A DNA stretch of 64,000 bases from JBBROS01 sp965213855. Its GTDB lineage: Bacteria > Pseudomonadota > Alphaproteobacteria > Acetobacterales > Acetobacteraceae. The stretch is from positions 620,001 to 684,000 of the forward strand of contig CBDCAA010000008.1 in the NCBI GenBank assembly GCA_965213855.1, in the 5' to 3' direction. Shown here one piece after another: positions 1 through 7,843 of the stretch. Position numbers and translations under genes: made by a program. The notes beneath the pieces are model-generated. The model searched no databases, was not told the origin of the DNA, and saw only the letters and a list, made by a program, of their open reading frames with translations. Every line of letters begins with the position of its first letter. Positions within the stretch are counted from its first letter, which is position 1.

Positions 1-1
1 G

Positions 2-154
2 CGGCTGGGCCGCCTGCCGGAGATCCGGAACGTGCTGTACGAGGAGGTCGAGAAAGCGTTCCAAGGCCAGCAGACGGCCGAGGCGGCGCTGGCGAGCGCG
101 GCCGCGCGCGGCAACCGGGTGTTGCGGGACTTCCAGAAGTCCGTCCGGACCTGA
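2..154 (+). CDS. ugpB: ABC transporter substrate-binding protein UgpB, C-terminal end only
   Basis: This is the last 50 codons of a gene that starts upstream of the window and ends in TGA. The visible tail is Ala/Glu-rich and helical (EEVEKAFQGQQTAEAAL, then VLRDFQKSVRT), as in the C-terminal helix of extracellular solute-binding proteins of the UgpB type. The assignment rests mainly on context: ugpA, ugpE and ugpC follow directly, 24 nt downstream, in the canonical ugpBAEC order. UgpB would be the periplasmic receptor for sn-glycerol-3-phosphate or glycerophosphodiesters. The ligand-binding part is outside the window, so the substrate is inferred from the operon only. Confidence 0.75.
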   Translation, partial: RLGRLPEIRNVLYEEVEKAFQGQQTAEAALASAAARGNRVLRDFQKSVRT

Positions 155-178
155 ACGGGCAGGCCGCAGGCGGACGGC

Positions 179-1051
179 ATGCGGCGGACCATCTTCCCCG
201 GGGTTGCGCTGCCGATGCTGCTGGTGCTGCCGCAGTTGCTGCTCACGGCGGTGTTCTTCCTGCTGCCGGCGGGGGAGGCCGTTTGGTTCAGCCTGTCCCG
301 AACGGACCCGTTCGGCCTGGCGTCGATGTTCGTCGGGCTCGAGAACTTCACCGACCTGTTTGCCGACCCGCTTTACGTCGACAGCGTGTGGCGCACGGCC
401 GGGTTCATGGCGGCGGTGTGCGCGGTGTCGATGGGCACGGCGCTGCTGCTGGCGGTGCTGGTGGAGGGAGTCGTGCGGGGGCGCGGGTTCTACCGGACGA
501 TGCTGATCTGGCCCTATGCGGTGGCGCCGGCCGTCTCGGCGGTGATCTGGCTGTTTCTGCTGCATCCGCAGATCGGGCTCATGGGGCGGGGCATGAACCG
601 GCTGCTCGGGTGGGATTACGCGCTGGTCGGCTGGCAGGCGATGACGATGGTGGTCGTCGCGAGCGCCTGGAAGCAGGTGAGCTACAACTTCATCTTCTTC
701 GTCGCCGGGCTGCAGTCGATCCCGCGGACGGTGCTGGAGGCGGCGCGCATGGATGGCGCGCGGGGCTGGCATCGCTTCCGGACGATCACGCTGCCGCTGC
801 TGATGCCGACGACGGTCTTCCTGATCGTGGTGAACCTGGTCTATGCGGCGTTCGACAGCTTCGGGACGGTGTGGCCGCTGACGCATGGCGGGCCGGGCAA
901 GTCGACGGAAACGCTGCTGCTGAAGGTGTTCCGGGACGGGGTGGTGAACCAGGACCTCGGCTCGTCCTCGGCGCAGTCGGTGGTGCTGATGGCCGGGGTG
1001 ATCGTGCTGACGGCGGTGCAGTTCCGGTTCATGGGGCGACGGCCGGCATGA
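179..1051 (+). CDS. ugpA: sn-glycerol-3-phosphate ABC transporter permease UgpA
   Basis: A 290-residue inner-membrane permease of the MalF/UgpA type (binding-protein-dependent transport, BPD_transp_1). It opens with a hydrophobic segment after MRRTIFPG and has about six membrane spans. The cytoplasmic EAA loop, which contacts the ATPase, is visible as EAARMDGARGWHRFRTITLP. With UgpE it would form the channel of the importer. It sits between ugpB and ugpE and overlaps ugpE by 4 nt (ATGA), which suggests translational coupling. Length and motifs are normal for the family. Other sugar permeases of this family cannot be excluded from this gene alone. Confidence 0.88.
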   Translation: MRRTIFPGVALPMLLVLPQLLLTAVFFLLPAGEAVWFSLSRTDPFGLASMFVGLENFTDLFADPLYVDSVWRTAGFMAAVCAVSMGTALLLAVLVEGVVRGRGFYRTMLIWPYAVAPAVSAVIWLFLLHPQIGLMGRGMNRLLGWDYALVGWQAMTMVVVASAWKQVSYNFIFFVAGLQSIPRTVLEAARMDGARGWHRFRTITLPLLMPTTVFLIVVNLVYAAFDSFGTVWPLTHGGPGKSTETLLLKVFRDGVVNQDLGSSSAQSVVLMAGVIVLTAVQFRFMGRRPA

Positions 1052-1875
1052 ACCCTGGGCGCGTCTTGACGCATGGGGTGCTGTTGCTGGGCGTACTGCT
1101 GTTCGCGCTGCCGATCTGGCTGCTGCTGGCCGGGTCGACCCAGGAGACGGGCGCCATCGCGCGCGGGGGGCTGTCGCTGTGGCCGGACCCGGCGGGGCTT
1201 TCGGTCTATGGCGACGTGCTGGCGGCGGGCGGCGCGGGCGCGCAGCCGGTGTGGCGCATGCTGCTGGTGTCGTTCGGGATGGCGCTGACGATCGCCGGGG
1301 GCAAGATCGCCATCTCGGTCCTGTCGGCGTTCGCGGTGACGTTCTTCCGCTGGCCGCTGCGGAGCGTGGCGTTCTGGGTCATCTTCCTCACGCTCATGCT
1401 GCCGGTCGAGGTGCGGATCATCCCGACCTTTGCGGTGATGTCCGACTTCGGGATGATCAACACGTTCGGGGGCTTGACCGTGCCGCTGATGGCGTCGGCG
1501 ACGGCGACGCTGCTGTTCCGGCAAGTGTTCATCGCCGTGCCCGACGAGATGGTGGAGGCGGCGCGCATGGACGGCGCCGGGCCGTGGCGGTTCCTGCGCG
1601 ACATCCTGCTGCCGCTGTCGGCGGCGAACATCGCGGCGCTGTTCGTGATCCTGTTCGTGTATGGCTGGAACCAATACCTGTGGCCGCTGCTGGTCGCGAC
1701 CGACCCGAAGCTGGACACGGTGGTGATCGGCATCGTGAAGATGATCGGGACCGAAAGCCAGGTGGAGTGGAACGAGGTGATGGCGGCCTCGGTGCTGGCG
1801 CTGCTGCCGCCGGTGGCGGTGGTGCTGCTGATGCAGCGCTGGTTCGTGGCCGGGTTGACGGAGGGTGAGCGGTAG
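1048..1875 (+). CDS. ugpE: sn-glycerol-3-phosphate ABC transporter permease UgpE
   Basis: A 275-residue second permease of the importer (MalG/UgpE type). The ATG at 1048 overlaps the ugpA stop and gives an N-terminal membrane helix (LLLGVLLFALPIWLLLAGS). The extracytoplasmic STQ motif is followed by further helices, and the EAA loop reads EAARMDGAGPWRFLRDILLP. The same open frame extends upstream to 283 but there it is only an out-of-frame reading of ugpA. The gene ends 1 nt before the likely ugpC ATG. Family members end in a short basic tail after the last helix, as here. Confidence 0.88.
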   Translation: MNPGRVLTHGVLLLGVLLFALPIWLLLAGSTQETGAIARGGLSLWPDPAGLSVYGDVLAAGGAGAQPVWRMLLVSFGMALTIAGGKIAISVLSAFAVTFFRWPLRSVAFWVIFLTLMLPVEVRIIPTFAVMSDFGMINTFGGLTVPLMASATATLLFRQVFIAVPDEMVEAARMDGAGPWRFLRDILLPLSAANIAALFVILFVYGWNQYLWPLLVATDPKLDTVVIGIVKMIGTESQVEWNEVMAASVLALLPPVAVVLLMQRWFVAGLTEGER

Positions 1876-1876
1876 G

Positions 1877-2956
1877 ATGGCGACGCTGCGGTTGGAAGGG
1901 CTGCGCAAGAGCTTCGGGGGCACGCACATCCTGAAGGGCGTGGACCTGTCGCTGGCGGACGGGGAGATGCTGGTGATCGTCGGCGCGTCCGGCTGCGGCA
2001 AGTCCACGCTGCTGCGGCTGGTGGCGGGGCTGGAGACGCCGACGGCCGGGCGGATCCTGCTGGACGGGCGCGACATCGCCAAACTGGACCCGTCGGCCCG
2101 CGACATCGCGATGGTGTTCCAGAACTACGCGCTCTATCCGCACATGACGGTGCAGGAGAACATGGCCTATGGGCTGCGCATCCGCGGCCTGTCCAAAGCA
2201 GCCATCGCGAAGCGGGTTCAGGACAGCGCGGACCTGCTCGGGCTCAGCGCGCTGCTGGCCAGGCGGCCGCGCGAGCTGTCGGGCGGGCAGCGGCAGCGCG
2301 TGGCGATGGGCCGCGCGATCGTGCGCGAGCCGAAGCTGTTCCTGTTCGACGAGCCGTTGTCGAACCTCGATGCGGCGCTGCGGGTGCAGATGCGGGCGGA
2401 GATCCGCCGGCTGCAGCGGCGGCTGGGCACCACCAGCCTGTATGTGACGCACGATCAGGTCGAAGCGATGACCCTGGGCGACCGGCTGCTGGTGCTGCAC
2501 CAAGGCGTGCCGGTGCAGTTCGCGCCGCCGATGGCGGTGTTCGAGCGGCCGGCGACGGCCTATGTGGCGGGCTTCATCGGCGCCCCGGCGATGAACTTCC
2601 TGCCGGCGGTGCTGGAGGCGGACGGGCGCGCGGCGCGGCTGGCGGCCGGGCCGCTGCTGCGGCTGCCGGGGCGGTTCGGGGCCGGCGCGGTGACGATCGG
2701 CATCCGGCCGGAGGCGGTTGAGCCGGATGCGAACGGCTTGGCGGTCGCGGTCGACCTGGTCGAACCGCTCGGCTCGGAGACGCTGGTGCACGGCCGGCTG
2801 GCCGATGGCACGGCGTTGATGGTCAAGCAGGCGGGCGCGATGCCGGTGGGCGAGACGCTGCACGTGGCGCTGCCGAGTGCCGCGCTGCACGTGTTCGACG
2901 GGGCCAGCGGCGCGCGGCGGGATGCGATGGCAGAGGCTGCCGTGCCGGTGGCCTAG
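1877..2956 (+). CDS. ugpC: sn-glycerol-3-phosphate ABC transporter ATPase UgpC
   Basis: A 359-residue ABC ATPase that energises the Ugp importer. Walker A is GASGCGKST (about residues 35-43), the Q-loop follows (MVFQNYALYPHM), the signature is LSGGQRQRVAMGRA, Walker B is LFLFDEPLSNLD and the switch is YVTHDQ. A C-terminal TOBE/MalK-type regulatory domain covers about residues 240-350. The ATG at 1877 matches the usual UgpC/MalK N-terminus. A GTG at 1865 would add four residues and overlap ugpE. No ugpQ follows. The cytoplasmic face of the membrane is the expected location. Confidence 0.9.
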   Translation: MATLRLEGLRKSFGGTHILKGVDLSLADGEMLVIVGASGCGKSTLLRLVAGLETPTAGRILLDGRDIAKLDPSARDIAMVFQNYALYPHMTVQENMAYGLRIRGLSKAAIAKRVQDSADLLGLSALLARRPRELSGGQRQRVAMGRAIVREPKLFLFDEPLSNLDAALRVQMRAEIRRLQRRLGTTSLYVTHDQVEAMTLGDRLLVLHQGVPVQFAPPMAVFERPATAYVAGFIGAPAMNFLPAVLEADGRAARLAAGPLLRLPGRFGAGAVTIGIRPEAVEPDANGLAVAVDLVEPLGSETLVHGRLADGTALMVKQAGAMPVGETLHVALPSAALHVFDGASGARRDAMAEAAVPVA

Positions 2957-3004
2957 GACGGGACGTAGCCGCCTCGGTGCGGGCCGGGCCGCCTGCCGGC
3001 GCTA

Positions 3005-3033
3005 TTGTTACAACACCCGATCGAGGATATGAG
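3005..3033 (+). promoter_or_regulatory. candidate sigma70 promoter for the carbamoylase/oxidoreductase pair
   Basis: TTGTTA (3005-3010) and TATGAG (3028-3033) are separated by exactly 17 bp. Each matches the sigma70 consensus at four of six bases. The site lies about 60 nt before the ATG at 3093, in the only gap after the ugp operon. The prediction is from sequence only. Confidence 0.35.
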
Positions 3034-3092
3034 CCGCTGCGATGCCGGACACGCGGCAATTGTGTGGTCGACCGCCCGGACGGGAGGAAGCA

Positions 3093-4049
3093 ATGCCGCG
3101 AGTCCTTCGCATCGCCGCCGCACAGATGGGGCCGACGCAGCGCGCCGATAGCCGCGCACGCACCCTGGCCCGGATGGTCCGCCTGCTGGACCAGGCGGCC
3201 GCCAGCGGGGCACAGCTGGTCGTCTTCCCCGAGCTTGCGTTCACGACCTTCTTCCCGCGCTGGCTGCTCGACGAGCCGACGCTCGATGGATACTTCGAGA
3301 CGGCGATGCCGAACCCTGGCGTGCACATGCTGTTCGACCGGGCACGCGCGCTCGGCGTCGGGTTTCAGGTCGGTTATGCCGAGCTGACGCCGGCAGGCGA
3401 GCGGTTCAACAGCGCGATCCTGGTGGCCCCGGATGGCGGGATCCTGGGCCGCTACCGCAAGGTCCACCTGCCGGGCTCGGTCGAGCCGCGGCCCGGCGCC
3501 CGGTTCCAGCAGCTCGAGAAGCGCTACTTCGCGCATGGCGACCTGGGCTTTCCCGCATTCCGCGCCGGGCCGGCATGGCATGGCATGATCATGGGCATGA
3601 TGATCTGCAACGACCGTCGCTGGCCGGAGGCGTGGCGCGTGCTGGGGCTGCAGGGGGTGGAGGTGGTGTGCGTCGGCTATAACTCGGCCGCCTACGACCC
3701 GAACGGGGGTACGACCGAGGACGCCGGGCTGCGGACGTTCCACGCGCAATTGGTGGTGCAGGCCAACGCCTACATGAACGCGACCTGGGCGGTGGCGGTG
3801 GCCAAGGCGGGCGTGGAGGACGGGTCCGGCCTGATCGGCGGCAGTTGCATCGTCGACCCGAACGGACGGATCGTGGCGGAGGCGAGAACGCTGGCCGACG
3901 AGGTGGTGATGGCGGAGTGCGACCTGGACCTGTGCCGGCAAGGCAAGGAGAAGATGTTCGACTTCGCAGCGCACCGCCGGCCCGGCGCGTACGGCCCGAT
4001 CACGGAGCGGGCGGGGGTGATCGAGCCGATGTCGGCGCCCGAAGGGTGA
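3093..4049 (+). CDS. N-carbamoyl-D-amino-acid hydrolase (nitrilase superfamily)
   Basis: A 318-residue carbon-nitrogen hydrolase. The catalytic triad is at the same residue number as in the Agrobacterium enzyme for Glu and Cys: Glu47 (VVFPELAFTTFFPRW), Lys123 (YRKVHLPG) and Cys172 (MICNDRRWPEAWR). The FNSAIL, LEKRYF and GDLGFP stretches also resemble that subfamily. The predicted reaction is N-carbamoyl-D-amino acid to D-amino acid, CO2 and ammonia, the last step of hydantoin processing. The ATG at 3093 is preceded by GGGAGGAAG; an upstream in-frame ATG at 3042 has no comparable site. The gene overlaps the following oxidoreductase by 4 nt. No hydantoinase is in the window. A different N-carbamoyl amide substrate is possible. 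Confidence 0.8.
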   Translation: MPRVLRIAAAQMGPTQRADSRARTLARMVRLLDQAAASGAQLVVFPELAFTTFFPRWLLDEPTLDGYFETAMPNPGVHMLFDRARALGVGFQVGYAELTPAGERFNSAILVAPDGGILGRYRKVHLPGSVEPRPGARFQQLEKRYFAHGDLGFPAFRAGPAWHGMIMGMMICNDRRWPEAWRVLGLQGVEVVCVGYNSAAYDPNGGTTEDAGLRTFHAQLVVQANAYMNATWAVAVAKAGVEDGSGLIGGSCIVDPNGRIVAEARTLADEVVMAECDLDLCRQGKEKMFDFAAHRRPGAYGPITERAGVIEPMSAPEG

Positions 4050-5227
4050 CGCGGCGGACGTTCGACGTCGTCATCGTCGGCGGCGGGGTGATCGGCAGTG
4101 CGATCGCCTGCTTCCTGAGCGCGAACCGCGGCTTCGGCGGCACGGTGGCCGTCGTGGAACGCGACCCGCTCTATGCTGCTTCATCCTCGTCGCTTTCGGC
4201 CAGCTCGATCCGGCAGCAGTTCGGCACGGCGGCGAACATCCAAATGTCGCAGTTCGGGATCCGGTTCCTGCGCGACGTGGCCGCCCAGCTCGGGATCGAG
4301 GGCGAGCCGGCGGTCGATATCGGCCTGCGCGAGCCCGGATACCTGGTGCTCGGCCGGCCGGCCGATGCGGCGTCCTTCGCGGCCAAGCATGCGATCCAGC
4401 GGACGTGCGATGTGGCGGTCGAGCTGATCGGGCCCGAGACGCTGGCAGCGCGGCATCCGTGGCTGTGCACCGACGGGCTCGGCATCGCGTCGTTCGGTGT
4501 AAGCGACGAGGGCTGGTTCGACGGACCCAGCCTGGCGCAGGCGTTCCGGCGCAAGGCGCGGGCGCAGGGCGTCAAGTATGTCGCGGCGGAGGTGGTGGCG
4601 ATCGAGAGGACGGCCGCCCGAGTGGAGGGCGTCGTGCTGGAGGCTGGCGAGCGGATCGGCTGCGGCACGCTGGTGAACGCGGCCGGCGCACGGGCCGGGG
4701 CGCTGGCCGCGCTGGCGGGCATCGTGCTGCCGGTGGTGCCGCGGAAGCGTTGCGTGTTCGTGCTGGATTGCCCGGCGGAGCTCGGCCCCATGCCGTTCGT
4801 CATCGACCCGAGCGGGTTCTGGCTGCGGCCAGAGGGGCGGCATTACCTCTGCGGCATCACGCCGGCAGAGGAGAACGCGGACGACGATTTCGGGCTGGCG
4901 GTCGATCACGCGCTATTCGAGGATCGCATCTGGCCCGCGCTGGCGGCCCGCATTCCGGCATTCGAGCGTCTTCGCCTCGTGCGAGCCTGGGCCGGGCTCT
5001 ACGAATTCAACACCTTCGATCACAGCGCGATTCTGGGGCCATGCCCGGGGCTGGCGAACCTGGTGTTCGCGAATGGCTTCAGCGGACACGGCATGATGCA
5101 CGCGCCGGCGGCGGGGCAGGGCGTGAGCGAGCTCCTGATTGATGGCCGCGCCACGACGGTCGATCTGGAGCCGTTCGCATACGAACGCATCGCGACGGGT
5201 CGGCGGATCGCCGAGGACGTCTACTGA
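4046..5227 (+). CDS. FAD-dependent oxidoreductase, DadA/sarcosine-oxidase-like (DAO family)
   Basis: A 393-residue flavoprotein starting at a GTG inside the stop of the carbamoylase gene (GTGA overlap). The N-terminal dinucleotide fold is VVIVGGGVIGSAIACFL (GxGxxG at residues 12-17). The middle contains a substrate domain, and the C-terminal FAD motif NGFSGHGMMHAPAAGQG is typical of the DAO family. It would oxidatively deaminate or demethylate an amino acid. Being coupled to an N-carbamoyl-D-amino-acid hydrolase suggests the D-amino acid released there as substrate; this is inference from context. Family alternatives are sarcosine/glycine oxidase or an opine-type dehydrogenase. Confidence 0.75.
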   Translation: MTRRTFDVVIVGGGVIGSAIACFLSANRGFGGTVAVVERDPLYAASSSSLSASSIRQQFGTAANIQMSQFGIRFLRDVAAQLGIEGEPAVDIGLREPGYLVLGRPADAASFAAKHAIQRTCDVAVELIGPETLAARHPWLCTDGLGIASFGVSDEGWFDGPSLAQAFRRKARAQGVKYVAAEVVAIERTAARVEGVVLEAGERIGCGTLVNAAGARAGALAALAGIVLPVVPRKRCVFVLDCPAELGPMPFVIDPSGFWLRPEGRHYLCGITPAEENADDDFGLAVDHALFEDRIWPALAARIPAFERLRLVRAWAGLYEFNTFDHSAILGPCPGLANLVFANGFSGHGMMHAPAAGQGVSELLIDGRATTVDLEPFAYERIATGRRIAEDVY

Positions 5228-5243
5228 CAGCCCCGGCGGCGCG

Positions 5244-6347
5244 TTACTTGGCCAGATGCTTGTCGAAGAAGCTGGCGATCTCGGTGAACGCCTCCTTGGT
5301 TTCCGGCGCCGTCGGATCGAACAGGTATTGCGCGTGGGAGAAGCCTTCGAACACCTGCAATTCGGTCTCCACCCCGGCTTGGCGCAGCTTGTGCTGGGTG
5401 CGGACGGTGTTGCTGAGGAACAGGTCGCGGGTGCCGGTCGTCAGGATGGCGGGTGGGAAGCCGTGAAAGTCGCCGTAGATGGGGGAGAGCTGCGGGTCCT
5501 TCAGGTCGTGGCCGTTCGCGTAGAGCAGCGCGGCGTGGGACAGGTAGCCGCTGTAGCTGACCAGCACGTTGTCGACCCATTCGTTGGTCTTGTAGCTGTC
5601 GCCGGTCTCGGTCAGGTCGGCCCAAGGCGTGCCGGGGGCGATGGCGGCGGGCAGGGGAAGGCCCTCGGCCTTGGCGCGCAGGATCATCGCCAGGGTCATG
5701 CCGCCCCCGGTCGAGGTACCGACGATGGCGATGCGGCTCGGGTCCTGCATCGCGACCGCCGCCTTCCACACCGCCATCGCGTCGTCCATGGCCGCCGGGT
5801 AGGGGAAGTCGGGCGGCATGCGGTAGTCGAACTCGATCACCTTGTAGCCGCCATACGCCGCCATGAGCATGGCCTCTGCGGTGCCGGAGACGCCGGGACC
5901 ATAGACGTAGCCGCCGCCGTGGACGTTCACGACCAGCTGGTTGCGGTGCGCCTCCGGGATGTCCTTGGGGGTGAAGACGAAGCACTTCACGCCGGCGATC
6001 GTGGCCGGCTCCATCGTGACGCCCAGCGTTTGCCGCGCCGCCGCGAGGCCGGGGAGCGATGCGTCGGCCAGCTTGGCGACGATGGCGCGCCAGCCGTCGG
6101 CATCGGCCGGGTTCACGTTCCAAGCGGGGCCGCGATAGGGCGCCGCGACCAGGGCCTGCGCCGCCGGGCTCAGGCCTTCTTCTTGCGGGACCGGGATCAC
6201 GCGTGCGGGCACGCTGCGCGGGCCGGGCTTGGCGTTGGCGGCGTTCTGCGGCGCTTCCAGGGCCTGGAAGTCGGTGGGCGCGGCAAAGACAGGGGTCGCC
6301 AGCGACACTATCACGGCGGATACGACCAGATACGGCGAAACGTTCAT
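5244..6347 (-). CDS. secreted alpha/beta-hydrolase of the hormone-sensitive-lipase type
   Basis: A 367-residue esterase/lipase-like protein with an N-terminal signal peptide (hydrophobic residues 5-21, ending at VFAA). The oxyanion-hole motif is HGGG (residues 143-146). The nucleophile elbow is GTSTG with Ser212, in place of the usual GDSAG of the HSL family. Candidate acid and base are in GTRDLF and GFSHAQ. It probably hydrolyses an ester outside the cytoplasm. It is convergent with the oxidoreductase gene (16-nt gap) and divergent from chrA. The natural substrate cannot be read from the sequence. Confidence 0.72.
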   Translation of the reverse strand: MNVSPYLVVSAVIVSLATPVFAAPTDFQALEAPQNAANAKPGPRSVPARVIPVPQEEGLSPAAQALVAAPYRGPAWNVNPADADGWRAIVAKLADASLPGLAAARQTLGVTMEPATIAGVKCFVFTPKDIPEAHRNQLVVNVHGGGYVYGPGVSGTAEAMLMAAYGGYKVIEFDYRMPPDFPYPAAMDDAMAVWKAAVAMQDPSRIAIVGTSTGGGMTLAMILRAKAEGLPLPAAIAPGTPWADLTETGDSYKTNEWVDNVLVSYSGYLSHAALLYANGHDLKDPQLSPIYGDFHGFPPAILTTGTRDLFLSNTVRTQHKLRQAGVETELQVFEGFSHAQYLFDPTAPETKEAFTEIASFFDKHLAK

Positions 6348-6490
6348 TGGGCCTCCCGGGCATGGGCGCCGTGTGCGCCGCGGTTGCCGAGACCCTGCCC
6401 GATCCCACCGGGGATGTCAGCCCGCGCGATCGGCCCTGCCCGGCCGCGTCATCCTGTGCCAACGTCCGCGGGCAACCGGCCGGGGGGCGG

Positions 6491-7843
6491 ATGGGCGAGA
6501 CGATCGTGGCGGCCGTGCCGATGCCGGACTTCAAGGCTGCGCTTCGCGTTTGGCTGCGGATCGGCCTCCTGTCGTTCGGCGGCCCGGCGGGGCAGATCGC
6601 GCTGATGCACCGGGAGGTGGTGGAGGAGCGGCGCTGGATCGGCGAGCGGCGGTTCCTGCAGGCGCTGAACTTCTGCACCCTGCTGCCGGGACCGGAGGCG
6701 ACGCAGCTGGCGACCTATATCGGCTGGCTGATGCATGGCGTGCCGGGCGGTGTGGCGGCGGGCGCGCTGTTCGTGCTGCCGGGCGCGGTGGTGATGCTCG
6801 GGCTGTCGATCGTCTACGCGACGCTCGGGGCGGTGCCGTGGGTCGACGCGCTGTTCTTCGGCTTGAAATGCGCCGTGCTGGTGATCGTGGTGCAGGCGGT
6901 GCTGCGGATCGGGCGGCGGGCGTTGACGGGTCGGCCGGCATGGGTGCTGGCCGGGGCCGCATTCGTCGCGCTGTTCGCGTTCGCGGTGCCGTTCCCCGTC
7001 GTGGTCATCGCCGCGGCCGCGGCGGGGTTCGCGCGGCCGGCCTGGTTCGCGGCCGGCACCGCTGCGGCGGCCAGCACCGAGGCTCCGGCATTGATCGATG
7101 CGCTGCTGGCGGCCGATCCGGGGCGCCCGGCGCGGCAGGCGGAGGCGGCGCGCCGGGCCGGGCTGGTGGCGCTGGTTCTGTGGCTGGCGCCGGTGCTGCT
7201 GCTGACGCTCGTCGGCGGCGTTTGGGCAGACGTGGCCTGGTTCTTCTCCAAGATGGCGGTCGTGACCCTGGGCGGCGCGTATGCCGTGCTCGCCTACGTG
7301 GCGCAGGACGCGGTGCAGTCCTACCACTGGCTGGCGGCGCCGGAGATGCTGGCCGGGCTCGGTTTGGCGGAGACGACGCCGGGGCCGCTGATCCTGGTGC
7401 TGCAGTTCGTCGGCTTCTTGGCCGGGTACCGCGCGCCCGGGCCGCTGACCGGGTTGGCGGGCGGCGTCGCCGGGACAGTGCTGACGCTATGGGTGACGTT
7501 CGTGCCCTGCTTCGCGTTCGTGTTCCTGGGCGCGCCGGTGATCGAGCGCCTGCAGGGGCGGCGGGCGCTGGCCGCGGCGTTGGCGGCGGTGACGGCGGCG
7601 GTGGTGGGGGTGGTCGCGAACCTTGCCGCCTGGTTCGCGCTGCGGATCCTGTTCCGGGTGCTGCGGCCGGTCGCGCTGGGGTGGTTCCAGGTGGATGCGC
7701 CGGTGCTGTCGAGCCTCGACGGGGCCGCGGTGGCGCTGACCGTTTTGGCAGGCGCCTGCCTGTTCCGCATGCGGCTCGGCGTGCCGGCGACCCTGGGCGT
7801 CGTCGCGGCGGCGGGGGCGCTGGTACGGGCCGTCGCGGGTTAG
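6491..7843 (+). CDS. chrA: chromate transporter ChrA (two-domain, long-chain)
   Basis: A 450-residue membrane protein with two homologous chromate-transport domains, about residues 15-190 and 230-445. The N-terminal half carries LLSFGGPAGQIALMHRE and the LPGPEATQLATYIG motif. The C-terminal half repeats it as TLGGAYAVLAYV and TTPGPLILVLQFVGF. It would export chromate from the cytoplasm. The ATG at 6491 follows a purine-rich stretch directly. The frame stays open upstream to 6059, but that part is antisense to the esterase. The 3' end overlaps the convergent MFS gene by 4 nt. No chrB regulator is adjacent. Confidence 0.87.
   Translation: MGETIVAAVPMPDFKAALRVWLRIGLLSFGGPAGQIALMHREVVEERRWIGERRFLQALNFCTLLPGPEATQLATYIGWLMHGVPGGVAAGALFVLPGAVVMLGLSIVYATLGAVPWVDALFFGLKCAVLVIVVQAVLRIGRRALTGRPAWVLAGAAFVALFAFAVPFPVVVIAAAAAGFARPAWFAAGTAAAASTEAPALIDALLAADPGRPARQAEAARRAGLVALVLWLAPVLLLTLVGGVWADVAWFFSKMAVVTLGGAYAVLAYVAQDAVQSYHWLAAPEMLAGLGLAETTPGPLILVLQFVGFLAGYRAPGPLTGLAGGVAGTVLTLWVTFVPCFAFVFLGAPVIERLQGRRALAAALAAVTAAVVGVVANLAAWFALRILFRVLRPVALGWFQVDAPVLSSLDGAAVALTVLAGACLFRMRLGVPATLGVVAAAGALVRAVAG

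Noticed and set aside
841..2106. Long minus-strand open frame opposite ugpA/ugpE
   Set aside because: It is antisense to a clear ABC transporter operon and its residues are Arg/His/Gln-rich without motifs.
2823..3974. Minus-strand open frame opposite the carbamoylase
   Set aside because: GC-driven shadow; the plus strand has a perfect catalytic triad.
5139..6605. Plus-strand open frame across the esterase gene
   Set aside because: Antisense to a gene with a signal peptide and HGGG/GxSxG motifs.
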